A DNA stretch of 64,000 nucleotides from Chelativorans salis (GCF_025336525.1 NZ_JAOCZP010000008.1:124001-188000); one strand, 5' to 3'. Counted from the stretch's first letter, positions 26,487-36,280 are shown. Notes: generated by a model from the sequence alone, not told the origin. Program-made: numbers and translations.

Positions 26487-28342
26487 CCTACGATCCCTCA
26501 AGCGCCAATCCGCTCGCCGGCAATCCGCTGCAGACGCGAGCCGATGTCGAGAAGGCGCTGCACGACCTGTTCAATCCTTTGCTGCCGTTCTTTTCCGAAG
26601 GCGGTGCGCGGGTGCGCCTCGATGGTGCGGCCGCCCATTTCGATCGCATCGCAGCCGATATTGAAGGTTTCGCTCGCCCGCTGTGGGGGCTAACCCCGCT
26701 GGCCGCCGGCGGCGGGCGGTTCGACCATTGGACGCTCTACCGCGAAGGCCTTGCCAACGGCATGGACCCGGAGCATCCGGAATACTGGGGCGAAGTGAGC
26801 CGTACCGACCAGCGCATGGTCGAGATGGCGGCGATCGGCTTTACGCTGAAGATGGTACCGCATCTCGTGTGGGAGCCGCTGCCGGAGCGGGCGAAGAAGA
26901 ATGTTGCCGCTTACCTGAAACACATCCGTCGCTTCGACTACGCCGACAACAACTGGAAATTCTTCCGCATCCTCGTGGATCTCGGGTTGGAAGAGATCGG
27001 CGTCGACTTCGATCGCTCACTGACGGACAAATACCTCGAGGAACTCGACGGCTTCTATCTCGGCGACGGCTGGTATCGCGATGGGAACGTGCGGCGCATC
27101 GACCACTACATTCCCTTCGCCATGCACTTCTACGGCCTGATCTATGCCAGGCTTGCCAAGAGCGACGAGGAACGCACCGCCCGCTACCGCGAACGGGCCG
27201 AACGGTTCGCCCGCGATATCCGTCACTGGTACGACGAGGATGGCGGCGCGCTCGCCTTTGGCCGCAGCCTCACCTACCGCTTCGCCTGCGCCGGCATCTG
27301 GGGCGCTTATGCCTTTGCGGACGTGGAGGCGCTGCCGTGGGCCGAGGTCAAGGGCCAGTACATGCGCCATCTGCGCTGGTGGTCGAAACAGCCGATCGCC
27401 AACCGCGACGGAGTGCTCTCCGTCGGCTATGGCTATCCGAACCTTCTCATGAGCGAGAGCTACAACTCCGCCGGCTCCCCCTATTGGGCGCTGAAGGCCT
27501 TCCTGCCGCTGGCATTGCCCGAGAGCCACCCGTTCTGGCAGGCGGAGGAGGCTCCTGCCGTCACCACGCCGGAGCCGGTGCCGCTCAAGCACCCCGGCAT
27601 GGTGATGATGCACACGCCCGGTAACGTGGTGGCGCTCTCCTCAGGGCAGCAGAACTATCAGATGCGCTTCGGCGCGGAGAAGTACGCCAAGTTCGCCTAT
27701 TCCTCCCGCTATGGCTTCTCGGTCGAGGCGGACGAGCGCGCGTATGCCAACGCCGCCTTTGACGGCATGATCGGCTTCTCGGATGACGGTCGGCACTACC
27801 GGGTGCGCGAGAGCAATGAAGCGGCGCTGATTGCCGGCGATACCCTCTACGGCAAATGGAAGCCGTGGAGTGACGTGACGGTCGAAACCTGGCTGGTACC
27901 GGCCAACCCTTGGCATATCCGTATCCACCGGATCGAAACGCCGCGACCGCTCAACGCCACCGAGGGCGGCTTCGTCATTGCCCGTGCCGATCTCGACGCA
28001 GATACCTGCGAGGAGGGTGAGGGCAGGGCGCTCGCCCGCTCCGCCACGGACATCAGCGCCGTTCTCGATCTTTCGTCCGGCGTGAAACGCTCCGGTCGTG
28101 CCCATCGCGCGCTCCCCAACACCAACCTTATTTGCGCGAAAACCATCGTCCCCCAGTTGCTGGGCGACATCTCCGCCGGCACCACGGTTCTCGTAACGGC
28201 CGCCATGGCTCTGCCGGCGGGCGAGGCAGCCGAAGCCGTCCTTGCCGGTGCACCGCCGCCGCCGGATCTTGCCGCCCTTGAAGACCTTTTCGCCCGCGAG
28301 GGCATCGACGTCAGCGCCATCCAGGTGCCGGAGAGATTTTGA
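26483..28342 (+). CDS. DUF2264-domain protein (probable glycoside hydrolase)
   Basis: A 619-residue cytoplasmic protein. The first ~390 residues match DUF2264: NPLLPFFSEGGARVRL, RPLWGLTPLAAGGG, DNNWKFFRILVDLGLEEIG and VRRIDHYIPFAMHFYGLIYA. The remainder is a predicted beta-rich region with SRYGFSVEADERAYANAAFDGMIGF. The fold is an (alpha/alpha) toroid; some relatives have been assigned to a glycoside hydrolase family with beta-glucuronidase activity, as far as I recall. That would suit removal of uronic acid residues here. No signal peptide, so it should act on imported sugars. Overlaps both neighbours by four bases. Activity inferred, family firm. Confidence 0.82.
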   Translation: MTYDPSSANPLAGNPLQTRADVEKALHDLFNPLLPFFSEGGARVRLDGAAAHFDRIAADIEGFARPLWGLTPLAAGGGRFDHWTLYREGLANGMDPEHPEYWGEVSRTDQRMVEMAAIGFTLKMVPHLVWEPLPERAKKNVAAYLKHIRRFDYADNNWKFFRILVDLGLEEIGVDFDRSLTDKYLEELDGFYLGDGWYRDGNVRRIDHYIPFAMHFYGLIYARLAKSDEERTARYRERAERFARDIRHWYDEDGGALAFGRSLTYRFACAGIWGAYAFADVEALPWAEVKGQYMRHLRWWSKQPIANRDGVLSVGYGYPNLLMSESYNSAGSPYWALKAFLPLALPESHPFWQAEEAPAVTTPEPVPLKHPGMVMMHTPGNVVALSSGQQNYQMRFGAEKYAKFAYSSRYGFSVEADERAYANAAFDGMIGFSDDGRHYRVRESNEAALIAGDTLYGKWKPWSDVTVETWLVPANPWHIRIHRIETPRPLNATEGGFVIARADLDADTCEEGEGRALARSATDISAVLDLSSGVKRSGRAHRALPNTNLICAKTIVPQLLGDISAGTTVLVTAAMALPAGEAAEAVLAGAPPPPDLAALEDLFAREGIDVSAIQVPERF

Positions 28343-29349
28343 TGCGGCCGAAACTCGTCTTCGCCATGGCGCCGAGCAGGACGCGGCACGTCTTTGACGA
28401 GCGTTTGCTCGCCCGTCTCGGCCAGAGCTGCGATGTTCTCTCCGCTACGCCGCTGGAGGAGTTTTCCAGTAATGTCGCGCGCGATCTCCTGCAGCAGACG
28501 GAAATCCTGGTGACCGGCTGGGGCTGTCCCTTCATTACGCCCGAGGTGCTGGCGGCGATGCCCAATCTCCGCCTCGTCGCCCATGCCGCCGGCACCGTCA
28601 AATACACACTCGACCCCGCCATTTTTGAGGCTGGCATTGCCGTCACCCATGCGGCGGAAGCCAATGCGGTGCCGGTCGCCGAATTCACGCTCGCCGCCAT
28701 CATCTTCGCCAACAAGCGCATCTTCGACCTGCGCGACCTCTATCGCTCCGACCCCTCCCGCCGCTCCGTCTGGGCGCTGATGGACAAGCCTATCGGCAAC
28801 TATCGCCGCACGGTTGGCCTCGTCGGCGCCTCGCGCATCGGCCGCAAGGTGGCTGCTCTCCTCGAGATGCTGGAGGTCGAGGTGCTGTTGGCCGATCCCT
28901 ATGTCGATGGCACCGATCCTATCGCCCGTATCACCGAGATCACTGATCTCGACGACCTTTTGATCCGCGCCGACATTGTCTCCCTCCACGCCCCTTCGCT
29001 CGCCTCCACCCGGCAGATGATCGGCGCGCGCGAACTGAAGCTGATGCGGGACGGCGCCACCTTCATCAATACCGCGCGCGGGGCGCTGGTCGACGAGGCT
29101 GCCCTTCTTGCGGAACTTCAAACGGGTCGCATCCAGGCGGTGATCGATGTCACGGATCCGGAGATTCCACCGCGCGGCTCTCCCTTTTACACGCTCCCCA
29201 ACGTCTTCCTTACCCCGCATGTGGCCGGAGCAGCCGGGCTCGAGCGCCTGAGGCTCGGCCAGATGGCCGTTGAGGAGATCGAGCGCTTCGCCGCCGGAGA
29301 GCCGCTTCTTTACGCCATAGAACCGCACATCCTGGAGCGGCTGGCATGA
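28339..29349 (+). CDS. D-isomer-specific 2-hydroxyacid dehydrogenase
   Basis: A 336-residue NAD(P)-dependent dehydrogenase. The nucleotide site appears as [20 protein letters not shown], a variant of GxGxxG with G-A-S-R-I-G. Catalytic residues are visible: arginine in [15 protein letters not shown], glutamate in [13 protein letters not shown] and histidine in [10 protein letters not shown]. In this operon it may oxidise or reduce a sugar acid released from the imported oligosaccharide. It overlaps the preceding and following genes by four bases. Substrate not predictable from sequence. Confidence 0.9.
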   Translation: MMRPKLVFAMAPSRTRHVFDERLLARLGQSCDVLSATPLEEFSSNVARDLLQQTEILVTGWGCPFITPEVLAAMPNLRLVAHAAGTVKYTLDPAIFEAGIAVTHAAEANAVPVAEFTLAAIIFANKRIFDLRDLYRSDPSRRSVWALMDKPIGNYRRTVGLVGASRIGRKVAALLEMLEVEVLLADPYVDGTDPIARITEITDLDDLLIRADIVSLHAPSLASTRQMIGARELKLMRDGATFINTARGALVDEAALLAELQTGRIQAVIDVTDPEIPPRGSPFYTLPNVFLTPHVAGAAGLERLRLGQMAVEEIERFAAGEPLLYAIEPHILERLA

Positions 29350-30998
29350 GCGAGGCCAGGCGCACTCTCAGCGAGGCGCCGGAGGAACATGAGGTGCGCC
29401 TACAGTTCCTTACCTGGGAGCGCACGCCGGCCGATATCGACAGCCCCCCGCATCGTGCACGTAGAGAAAAGCTCGCCCGCGACGCCGGCGCCAGCATGGC
29501 CGACACGGCTTATGTGGCGGCCGAGGCACGTATCTTCACCGACCGCCTCGTCATGGGCGAGCGTTCCTGGATCGCCGGCCATGCGCTGGTGCGTGGCGAC
29601 GTCGAATTCGGTGCCCACTGTACGGTCAATCCCTATGCCTGCATCTCCGGCAAGGTCGTCTGCGGCGATGGCGTGCGCATCGCCTCTCTGGTCTCCATCG
29701 TCGGCTTCAATCACGGCTTCGAAGATCCCGACCGCCCGATCCACACGCAACCGCATGAAGCCCGCGGCATCACCATCGAGGACGATGTCTGGATTGGCGC
29801 CAACGCCGTTGTCGTCGACGGCGTCACGATCGGTCGCGGCGCGGTGATCGCCGCCGGTGCGGTGGTGACAAAGGATGTGCCGGAAATGACCATCGTCGCC
29901 GGCGTTCCGGCAAAGATCGTGCGCCGGCGCGGCGAGCCCACATCCCGCCCCCGCCGCAGTGCGGCGGAGACAGCGATTGAGAAGATCGGACGTACCGCTG
30001 CTGCCGAATGGCCGGCGGTACTGGCGAAATACCGCACCGCCGAAGGTTATCTCTCGCCGGAGGCGGACGGCACCGCACGCATGAACACCCGGCACTTGTG
30101 CGACGCGATCGAGATCGCGGCTGGCTTCGATGCGCAACCGGAGCATCTCGATATTCGCAAAGCCATCGTGCATCTCCAGTCCATCCAGGATTCCGCCACC
30201 GGCCTCTTCCCGGATCCCTACCGCCTACCGGAGCAGGGTAAGGCCCTGCACGAGGATGGGCTTGCGCTCTACAATGTGCTGGCTGTCGGCTACGCGCTCG
30301 AAGTGTTGGGCGCTAGGCCGCTGCACCCGATCTCCGCAGTCGAGATCGATGCTCCCGCGCTGTGCGCCTGGCTCGAAAGCCTGCCCTGGAAGACGCACGC
30401 CTGGTCCGCCGGTGCGCATGTGGATGCCATAGCCACCGCGCTTTATTTCAATGCACGCTACTTCACCACCGGCCGCGCCCGCGAGGTGCTGTTCGGCTGG
30501 TTGGCGATGAATGTCGACCGCGCCACCGGCCTGTGGGGCAGTCCTACTACTGGAGAGGGTCTACTGCAGCCAGTCAACGGCTTCTACCGTCTCACGCGCG
30601 GTGCCTATGCCCAGTTCGGCCTGCCGGTGCCACGGCCCGAGGCCGCCATAGAATCTGTCCTTGCGAACTACCGCAATCACGGCGGGTTCTCCGGCGTCAC
30701 CTACACTGCGTGCAACCTGCTCGACACCATCCACCCGCTCTGGCTCTGTCTCAAGCAGACGGATCACCGCCGTGGAGAAGCAGAGGCGATCGCCGAGGCC
30801 ATCATCCTGCGCGCACCGGAGCGCTGGCGGCCGGGCGAGGGCTTCCCCTTCGCAGACAGCCAGCCGGGCAGCCTGCAAGGCACTGAGATGTGGCTGTCGG
30901 TGCTGCATCTTGCCGCCGATCTCCTGGGCCTCACGGAGGCCTTCCCCTTTGTGCCCAAAGGCGTGCACCGTACGCGCCCTGTCGGCCTCGGATTATAG
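29346..30998 (+). CDS. Fusion protein: left-handed beta-helix acyltransferase plus alpha/alpha-toroid domain
   Basis: A 550-residue two-domain protein. Residues about 50-195 are a hexapeptide-repeat acetyltransferase (LbH): repeats run from [12 protein letters not shown] to [19 protein letters not shown] and end [19 protein letters not shown], with a probable catalytic histidine H123 in GFNHGF. After a linker (about 195-215, basic and proline-rich) comes a C-terminal region of about 335 residues of helical repeats ([45 protein letters not shown]) resembling prenyltransferase/toroid or unsaturated-sugar hydrolase folds. It overlaps the previous gene by four bases. I do not know a described protein with this combination; the role may be acetylation or deacylation of the sugar plus binding or hydrolysis. 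Confidence 0.75.
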   Translation: MSEARRTLSEAPEEHEVRLQFLTWERTPADIDSPPHRARREKLARDAGASMADTAYVAAEARIFTDRLVMGERSWIAGHALVRGDVEFGAHCTVNPYACISGKVVCGDGVRIASLVSIVGFNHGFEDPDRPIHTQPHEARGITIEDDVWIGANAVVVDGVTIGRGAVIAAGAVVTKDVPEMTIVAGVPAKIVRRRGEPTSRPRRSAAETAIEKIGRTAAAEWPAVLAKYRTAEGYLSPEADGTARMNTRHLCDAIEIAAGFDAQPEHLDIRKAIVHLQSIQDSATGLFPDPYRLPEQGKALHEDGLALYNVLAVGYALEVLGARPLHPISAVEIDAPALCAWLESLPWKTHAWSAGAHVDAIATALYFNARYFTTGRAREVLFGWLAMNVDRATGLWGSPTTGEGLLQPVNGFYRLTRGAYAQFGLPVPRPEAAIESVLANYRNHGGFSGVTYTACNLLDTIHPLWLCLKQTDHRRGEAEAIAEAIILRAPERWRPGEGFPFADSQPGSLQGTEMWLSVLHLAADLLGLTEAFPFVPKGVHRTRPVGLGL

Positions 30999-31008
30999 GA
31001 GCTCGCCC

Positions 31009-31659
31009 ATGACCAACCGAAGAAAAGCCCTCGTCGTCTATGGCGGGATGGAGCTGCACACACCGAAGCGTGGTGCCGAGACAGTACGCGACCTGCTCGA
31101 GGCGGAGCTTTTCGCGGTGACCCTCACCGAGGACTGCGAGGCGCTCGGCGCCGAGGATATCGGCACCTATGACCTCGTCATGCCCGTCGTCACCGGCGGC
31201 ACGCTCAGCCGCGAGAGGGGGGAGCGGCTGACGGCGGCGATCCGCGCCGGCACCGGTCTTGCCGGCTATCACATGGGGCTTGCCACCAGCTTCCGCGATT
31301 GCGTGCCTTTCCGCTATGCAGCCGGTTGCTACTGGGTCGCCCACCCCGGCAACATTATCACCTACCGCGTCGACGTCACTGCACCCGACCACCCGATCAT
31401 GGCCGGCATCGAAAGCTTCGAGCACACCTCGGAGCAGTACTACCTTCACTACGATCCGGCGGTCGAAGTACTCGCCACCACCACCTTCTCCGGTGAGCAC
31501 CACCCTTGGCGCAAGGATGTGGTGATGCCCGTGGTGTTCACCACGACGCACGGGGCGGGAAGAGTATTCTATTCCTCCCTAGGCCATACGGCAGACGAAC
31601 TGGAAATCCCTGAGGTGCGCACGATCCTGCAACGCGGGCTTTTGTGGGCGGCACGCTAG
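31009..31659 (+). CDS. ThuA-domain protein
   Basis: A 216-residue ThuA-like protein (class I glutamine amidotransferase-like fold). It begins MTNRRKALVVYGGMELHTPKRGAE and carries GLAGYHMGLATSFRDC, GNIITYRVDV, DHPIMAGIESFEHTSEQYYLHYDP and VFTTTHGAGRVFYSSLGHT, all typical of the family. ThuA proteins are linked to trehalose and other sugar catabolism in rhizobia, but their reaction is not settled. TAGGAG lies in the 10-base gap after the fusion gene. It appears to be the last gene of the oligosaccharide operon. Confidence 0.9.
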   Translation: MTNRRKALVVYGGMELHTPKRGAETVRDLLEAELFAVTLTEDCEALGAEDIGTYDLVMPVVTGGTLSRERGERLTAAIRAGTGLAGYHMGLATSFRDCVPFRYAAGCYWVAHPGNIITYRVDVTAPDHPIMAGIESFEHTSEQYYLHYDPAVEVLATTTFSGEHHPWRKDVVMPVVFTTTHGAGRVFYSSLGHTADELEIPEVRTILQRGLLWAAR

Positions 31660-31818
31660 GAGAGTAAGTCTCCACAACCCTCCCGGAAAAGTGAAGGACA
31701 AAAGCGGCTTCCCATAGTACTATCGATCTACGGCAAGGGTTGCGGTTTCACGTGACCGGCCCATCGTCAGGCTACGTGAGCCGCAGCCATACCGGGACCC
31801 GATGGAGGGAGGAAGGTT

Positions 31819-32643
31819 ATGGCAGGTTTTCATGTTCTTGCAGGCGCCCAGAAAACGGTTGCGCATCCCAAAGTCCGTACAGTCGATTTCGCGGATATTG
31901 TCGATGTTCTTCGCCGCGGCCTGGATGATTTTTGGGAGAAGCCCTCCCACTACGTTTTCCTGTGCCTGATCTATCCTATTGTCGGAATTATCCTGATCAC
32001 GTGGGCATCGAGCGGCCACGCTCTGCAACTCATCTTCCCCTTGATCGCCGGTTTTGCCCTTCTGGGGCCGTTTGCGGCCATCGGTCTTTACGAGATCAGC
32101 CGGCGCCGCGAGTTGGGGATGGATTCGTCCTGGCGGCACGCTTTCGAGGTGCTCAGGTCGCCGGCGATCCCATCCATGGTTGCCGTCGGCGCCATGCTCA
32201 TGGTGATCTTCCTGGCGTGGATTTTCACCGCCCAGGCGCTCTTTGTCTGGATTTACGGGCCTGTCGTGCCGGAATCCTTCCTCGGCTTCATAGGCGAGAT
32301 CTTGGCCACGCAGCAGGGTTGGACGCTGCTTCTATTGGGTAATGCGATCGGCTTTGTCTTCGCGTTGGTCGTCCTCAGCACCACATCGGTGGCTTTTCCA
32401 CTGTTGCTCGATCGGGACGTCGGCGCCTACGCGGCCATCCAGACCTCGGCGCGCGTCATGTTGGCCAATCCGCTCCCCGTGCTCTTCTGGGGCCTGATCG
32501 TCGCCACGCTTCTGGTGATCGGCTCGGTGCCGTTCTTCGTCGGTCTCGCCGTGGTCATCCCCGTGCTCGGGCATTCGACCTGGCACCTCTACCGCAAAAC
32601 GGTGATCGCGCCTGGGGTCAGGAAGCGGCAGTCCAAGGAGTAG
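31819..32643 (+). CDS. DUF2189-family membrane protein
   Basis: A 274-residue membrane protein with about six hydrophobic segments, matching DUF2189 (RRGLDDFWEKPSHYVFLCLIYPIVG, GPFAAIGLYEISRRRELG, TSVAFPLLLDRDVG). Such genes often lie near cytochrome oxidase genes in alphaproteobacteria; here it is convergent with the cox cluster. Function unknown. The 159 bases between thuA and this gene hold nothing I can name; no operator-like repeat. Confidence 0.88.
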   Translation: MAGFHVLAGAQKTVAHPKVRTVDFADIVDVLRRGLDDFWEKPSHYVFLCLIYPIVGIILITWASSGHALQLIFPLIAGFALLGPFAAIGLYEISRRRELGMDSSWRHAFEVLRSPAIPSMVAVGAMLMVIFLAWIFTAQALFVWIYGPVVPESFLGFIGEILATQQGWTLLLLGNAIGFVFALVVLSTTSVAFPLLLDRDVGAYAAIQTSARVMLANPLPVLFWGLIVATLLVIGSVPFFVGLAVVIPVLGHSTWHLYRKTVIAPGVRKRQSKE

Positions 32644-32661
32644 GGGATCGTTGAAGAGCGG

Positions 32662-32677
32662 GGGGCACTTTTGCCCC
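32662..32677. terminator. Hairpin between converging DUF2189 and coxIV genes
   Basis: GGGGCA pairs with TGCCCC around a CTTT loop, just beyond the stops of two converging genes. Short and without a strong T-run, but correctly placed for a bidirectional terminator. Confidence 0.4.
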
Positions 32678-33055
32678 TCATCCCCCGCCGGAGAACAATG
32701 TCATGCGTGTGAGCGCCGTATAGTCGGATTCGATCGCCATGATGGTGACGAACACGAGGACGGCGATTGGCGGCAGCAGGATGGCGTATACCAGCGCCAG
32801 CCGCTCCCACACCATGTGCATGAACACCGCCACGATCAGCCCTGCCTTCAGCATCATGAAGACGAGGATCAGGCTCCAGCGCAGGTAGCCTTCGAAGCCG
32901 GCATAGTCGACCAGGTAGGAACAGGCGCTGAGCACGAACAGCCAGAACCAGACGAGCAGATAGAGCCGGACCGGGTGCTGCTGGCCTTCGGCATGGGATG
33001 CCGCGGCGTCCGTTTGGCTGGAGGTGTGCACGGGGGTTGAAGGTGGTGCCGACAT
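32678..33055 (-). CDS. Cytochrome c oxidase subunit IV-like protein
   Basis: A 125-residue membrane protein of the prokaryotic subunit IV type, with three hydrophobic helices (LYLLVWFWLFVLSACSYLVDY, LRWSLILVFMMLKAGLIVAVFMHMVWERL, VYAILLPPIAVLVFVTIMAIE). The KAGLIVAVFMHMVWERL segment is characteristic. It is the last gene of the oxidase operon, nine bases after subunit III, and probably stabilises the complex. Confidence 0.9.
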   Translation of the reverse strand: MSAPPSTPVHTSSQTDAAASHAEGQQHPVRLYLLVWFWLFVLSACSYLVDYAGFEGYLRWSLILVFMMLKAGLIVAVFMHMVWERLALVYAILLPPIAVLVFVTIMAIESDYTALTRMTLFSGGG

Positions 33056-33064
33056 GATCGTCCC

Positions 33065-33787
33065 TCACCAGAGATAGAAGAATGCGAAAATGAAGACCCA
33101 GACGAGGTCAACGAAGTGCCAGTAGAGCCCCATCGTCTCCACGTGTTCGTAATCACCGGGGCGGCTGGTGAAGAAGCCGCGCGTGCCACGGTCGTAGTCG
33201 CCGCGCCAGACCTTGCGCGCGACGATGAGCAGGAAGATCACGCCGAAGGTCACGTGGGTGCCGTGAAAACCGGTGATCATGAAGAAGGTAGCGCCGAACT
33301 GTGGCGCCCCCCACGGATTGCCCCATGGCCGTACGCCCTCGGTGATGAGCTTGGTCCACTCGAAGGCCTGCATGCCGACGAAGGTGGCGCCCATCAGCGC
33401 CGTCAAGAGGAGCAGGATCACCGTCATCCTACGGTTGCGCCGATAGGCGAAGTTGACCGCCATCGCCATCGTGCCGCTTGAGGAGATCAAGACGAAGGTC
33501 ATGATAGCAATCAGAATGAGAGGCATATCGGCCCCGCCGATATGCAGCGCGAAGACCGAGCTGGCGTCGGGCCACGGTACCGTTGTCGACATGCGCGCCG
33601 TCATGTAGGCGAGCAGGAAGCAGCCGAAGATGAAGGTATCGGACAGAAGGAAGATCCACATCATGGACTTCCCCCAGGAGGCACTCTTGAAGGCACGCTG
33701 ATCCGACGCCCAGTCGGCGACGACGCCGCGCATGCCGTTCGGGCGGGTGGGCTGTGCTCCGAATCCGTTCAGCGATGTCTCAGCCAT
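33065..33787 (-). CDS. coxP: Cytochrome c oxidase subunit III (CoxP type)
   Basis: A 240-residue heme-copper oxidase subunit III. Conserved features are SDTFIFGCFLLAYMTAR, EWTKLITEGVRPWGNPWGAPQFGATFFMITGFHGTHVTFGVIFLLIV and the C-terminal VETMGLYWHFVDLVWVFIFAFFYLW. It is the second of two subunit-III-family genes in tandem, as in the CoxMNOP oxidase of Bradyrhizobium, hence the symbol. It lies 13 bases after coxO. Subunit III is not catalytic but supports proton uptake and stability. Confidence 0.93.
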   Translation of the reverse strand: MAETSLNGFGAQPTRPNGMRGVVADWASDQRAFKSASWGKSMMWIFLLSDTFIFGCFLLAYMTARMSTTVPWPDASSVFALHIGGADMPLILIAIMTFVLISSSGTMAMAVNFAYRRNRRMTVILLLLTALMGATFVGMQAFEWTKLITEGVRPWGNPWGAPQFGATFFMITGFHGTHVTFGVIFLLIVARKVWRGDYDRGTRGFFTSRPGDYEHVETMGLYWHFVDLVWVFIFAFFYLW

Positions 33788-33800
33788 CGTCGTTTCCCCT

Positions 33801-34508
33801 TCACGTCAGTATCTGCCGGCAGAGCGCGAGCAGGTCCCCGGCCCAGCCGGCCAGAAGGACGAAGACGCCGAGCCAGACGAGGAGCAGGAAGTGCCAGTAG
33901 GCGGCGCACAGTTCGACGCCGAGGCGCAGTTGCTCCGCCGCCACGTTATCGTCCCATGCCTTCACCGTGGTCCGCCCGAGAGCGACGAGGCCGCCCAGGA
34001 TGTGCAGCCCGTGCACGCCTGTCATCAGATAGAAGAAGCCGTTGGCCGGGTTCATGTCCAGATAGTGCCCGCCAGCCGCCAAATCCCGCCATGCCGTCAC
34101 CTGGCCGGCCAGGAAGACCACCGTTGCAAGCCCGGCCGTCACCAGTGCAAGGCGTGTCATCTTGCGGCGCTGCTCGCGGGCAGCGCGCACGGCGCAGGAA
34201 AGGGCGACGCTGGCAAGGATAAGGATCGCCGTGTTGACCCACAGGATGCGGGGGAGCGGTGGCGCCTGCCAGTCGGAATAGTCCATGCGCATGAAATAGG
34301 CGCTGGCGAACAGCGCGAAGAGGCTGCCGACGACGGCAAGAAAGACGGCCAGCGCGACCTTGGCCGTCGGCATGCCTGAAACGTCGGTCTCAGGCAGGGC
34401 TGTGTGCACGCCATGCTCCAGCCAAGGCTTCTCCATCACCTTCTGGTGGAAGAGCCACCAGAAGGAGAAGCCGATCACCACAGCCAGGAAGACGAGGATG
34501 ACGCTCAT
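33801..34508 (-). CDS. coxO: Cytochrome c oxidase subunit III-like protein (CoxO type)
   Basis: A 235-residue subunit-III-family protein, more divergent than its neighbour. An N-terminal helix (MSVILVFLAVVIGFSFWWLF) is followed by a cytoplasmic or periplasmic stretch and five further helices including GGHYLDMNPANGFFYLMTGVHGLHILGGLVALGR and AAYWHFLLLVWLGVFVLLAGW. The ATG at 34508 gives an ATGA overlap with coxN; an in-frame start at 34538 would enlarge that overlap. Two consecutive subunit III genes are a mark of CoxMNOP-type oxidases. Confidence 0.87.
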   Translation of the reverse strand: MSVILVFLAVVIGFSFWWLFHQKVMEKPWLEHGVHTALPETDVSGMPTAKVALAVFLAVVGSLFALFASAYFMRMDYSDWQAPPLPRILWVNTAILILASVALSCAVRAAREQRRKMTRLALVTAGLATVVFLAGQVTAWRDLAAGGHYLDMNPANGFFYLMTGVHGLHILGGLVALGRTTVKAWDDNVAAEQLRLGVELCAAYWHFLLLVWLGVFVLLAGWAGDLLALCRQILT

Positions 34509-36280
34509 GCGGGCCTCGCTGCTACCTTCTCCGGCCACGGATCATTCTGGGGGATGAAATCCTCCGGCGCGCCGGGCACCGAGTAGTCGTAGGCCCAGCG
34601 ATAGACCACCGGCCGCTCATCGCCCCAGTTGCCGTGCGGAGGAGGGGTGGTGGGCGTCTGCCACTCCAGGCTCGTGGCGCGCCAGGGGTTGGGCCCGGCC
34701 TCCTTGCCGAAGCGCAGGCTCCAGACGAGATTGAACAGGAACACCATCTGCGCGAAGCCGACGATCAGCGCAGCGACGGAGATGAAGGCGTTGAGATTGT
34801 CCACCGGCGCGGTCATGAAGGCCGCCTCGCCGATCTCGGGATAGCGCCGCGGCACGCCCACGAGCCCGACATAGTGCATGGGGAAGAAAATCGCGTAGCT
34901 GCCGACGAAGGTGACCCAGAAATGAAACTGGCCCATCCAATCCTCGAGCATGCGCCCGGTGATCTTGGGATACCAGTGATAGATGGCGCCAAAGATGACC
35001 ATGATTGGGGCCACGCCCATCACCATGTGGAAGTGGGCGACCACGAACATCGTGTCGGACAAGGGTACGTCGACCACCACATTGCCAAGGAAAAGCCCCG
35101 TCAGCCCGCCATTGACGAAGGTGACGATGAAGGCGAGCGCGAACAGCATCGGCACGGTGAGGTGAATGTCGCCGCGCCACAGGGTCAGCACCCAGTTGTA
35201 GACCTTGATGGCGGTGGGTACGGCAATGATCAGTGTCGTCGTGGCGAAGAAGAAGCCGAACCAGGGATGCATGCCGGAGACATACATGTGGTGCGCCCAG
35301 ACGATGAAGGAGAGTGCGCCGATGATGACAATCGCCCACACCATCATGCGGTAGCCGAAGATGTTCTTGCGCGCATGGGTCGAGATCAGGTCCGAGACGA
35401 TGCCGAAGGCCGGAAGTGCCACGATGTAGACCTCCGGATGGCCGAAGAACCAGAACAGGTGTTGGAACAGGATCGGGCTGCCGCCGCCGTAGCTCAATTG
35501 CTCGCCCATCTCGACCAGCGCCGGCATGAAGAACGAGGTGCCGAGCACCCGATCGAACAGCATCATGACGCAGGCCACGAACAGAGCCGGGAAGGCGAGC
35601 AGCGCCATCACGGTGGCGGTAAAAATACCCCAGACGGTCAGCGGCATGCGCATTAGGGTCATTCCGCGCGTGCGGCCCTGGATGACCGTTACCGCGTAGT
35701 TAAGCCCACCCATGGTGAAGCCGATGATGAACAGGATCAGCGAGACCAGCATCAGGATGATGCCCCAGTCCTGGCCGCCGGGCGTGCCGCCGAGGATCGC
35801 TTGCGGGGGGTAGAGCGTCCAGCCCGCCCCTGTCGGCCCGCCGGGTGCGAAGAAGCTCGCTGCCAGCACGAGGACCGCCAGCAGATAGATCCAGAAGCTC
35901 AACATGTTGACGTAGGGGAAGACCATGTCCCGCGCGCCGACCATGAGCGGGATCAGGTAATTGCCGAAGCCGCCGAGGAAGAGCGCCGTGAGCAGGTAGA
36001 TCACCATGATCATGCCGTGCATGGTGATGAACTGGTAGTAGGCTTCCGGGGTGATGAAGTCGAAGGTGCCGGGAAAGCCGAGCTGCAGCCGCATCAGCCA
36101 GGAAAGCACCAGCGCCACTAGGCCGATGGCCACCGCCGTGCCGGAATACTGGATGGCAATGACCTTGGCGTCCTGCGAGAAGACATAGGTCGTCCACCAG
36201 CTTTTCGGATGGTAAAGCTCGAGCTCAGGGACTTCCGCAGGCGGAATGTCCCGTTCCGCGCGAGGTGTGGCATCGACCAT
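34505..36280 (-). CDS. coxN: Cytochrome c oxidase subunit I (CoxN type)
   Basis: The 591-residue catalytic subunit with about twelve helices, holding heme a, heme a3 and CuB and pumping protons. Diagnostic segments are present: the HGMIMVIYL heme-ligand region, WFFGHPEVYIVALPAFGIVSD (CuB histidine and cross-linked tyrosine), the paired histidines of VWAHHMYVSGMHPWFG and the HFHMVMG heme ligands. The operon order II-I-III-III-IV corresponds to coxMNOP, described as an alternative aa3 oxidase in Bradyrhizobium. The 88 bases before it, after coxM, hold no gene. Confidence 0.96.
   Translation of the reverse strand: MVDATPRAERDIPPAEVPELELYHPKSWWTTYVFSQDAKVIAIQYSGTAVAIGLVALVLSWLMRLQLGFPGTFDFITPEAYYQFITMHGMIMVIYLLTALFLGGFGNYLIPLMVGARDMVFPYVNMLSFWIYLLAVLVLAASFFAPGGPTGAGWTLYPPQAILGGTPGGQDWGIILMLVSLILFIIGFTMGGLNYAVTVIQGRTRGMTLMRMPLTVWGIFTATVMALLAFPALFVACVMMLFDRVLGTSFFMPALVEMGEQLSYGGGSPILFQHLFWFFGHPEVYIVALPAFGIVSDLISTHARKNIFGYRMMVWAIVIIGALSFIVWAHHMYVSGMHPWFGFFFATTTLIIAVPTAIKVYNWVLTLWRGDIHLTVPMLFALAFIVTFVNGGLTGLFLGNVVVDVPLSDTMFVVAHFHMVMGVAPIMVIFGAIYHWYPKITGRMLEDWMGQFHFWVTFVGSYAIFFPMHYVGLVGVPRRYPEIGEAAFMTAPVDNLNAFISVAALIVGFAQMVFLFNLVWSLRFGKEAGPNPWRATSLEWQTPTTPPPHGNWGDERPVVYRWAYDYSVPGAPEDFIPQNDPWPEKVAARPA

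Noticed and set aside
27847-29328. Minus-strand open reading of 493 codons opposite DUF2264 and the dehydrogenase gene
   Set aside because: It spans two well-supported genes on the other strand and has no family features.
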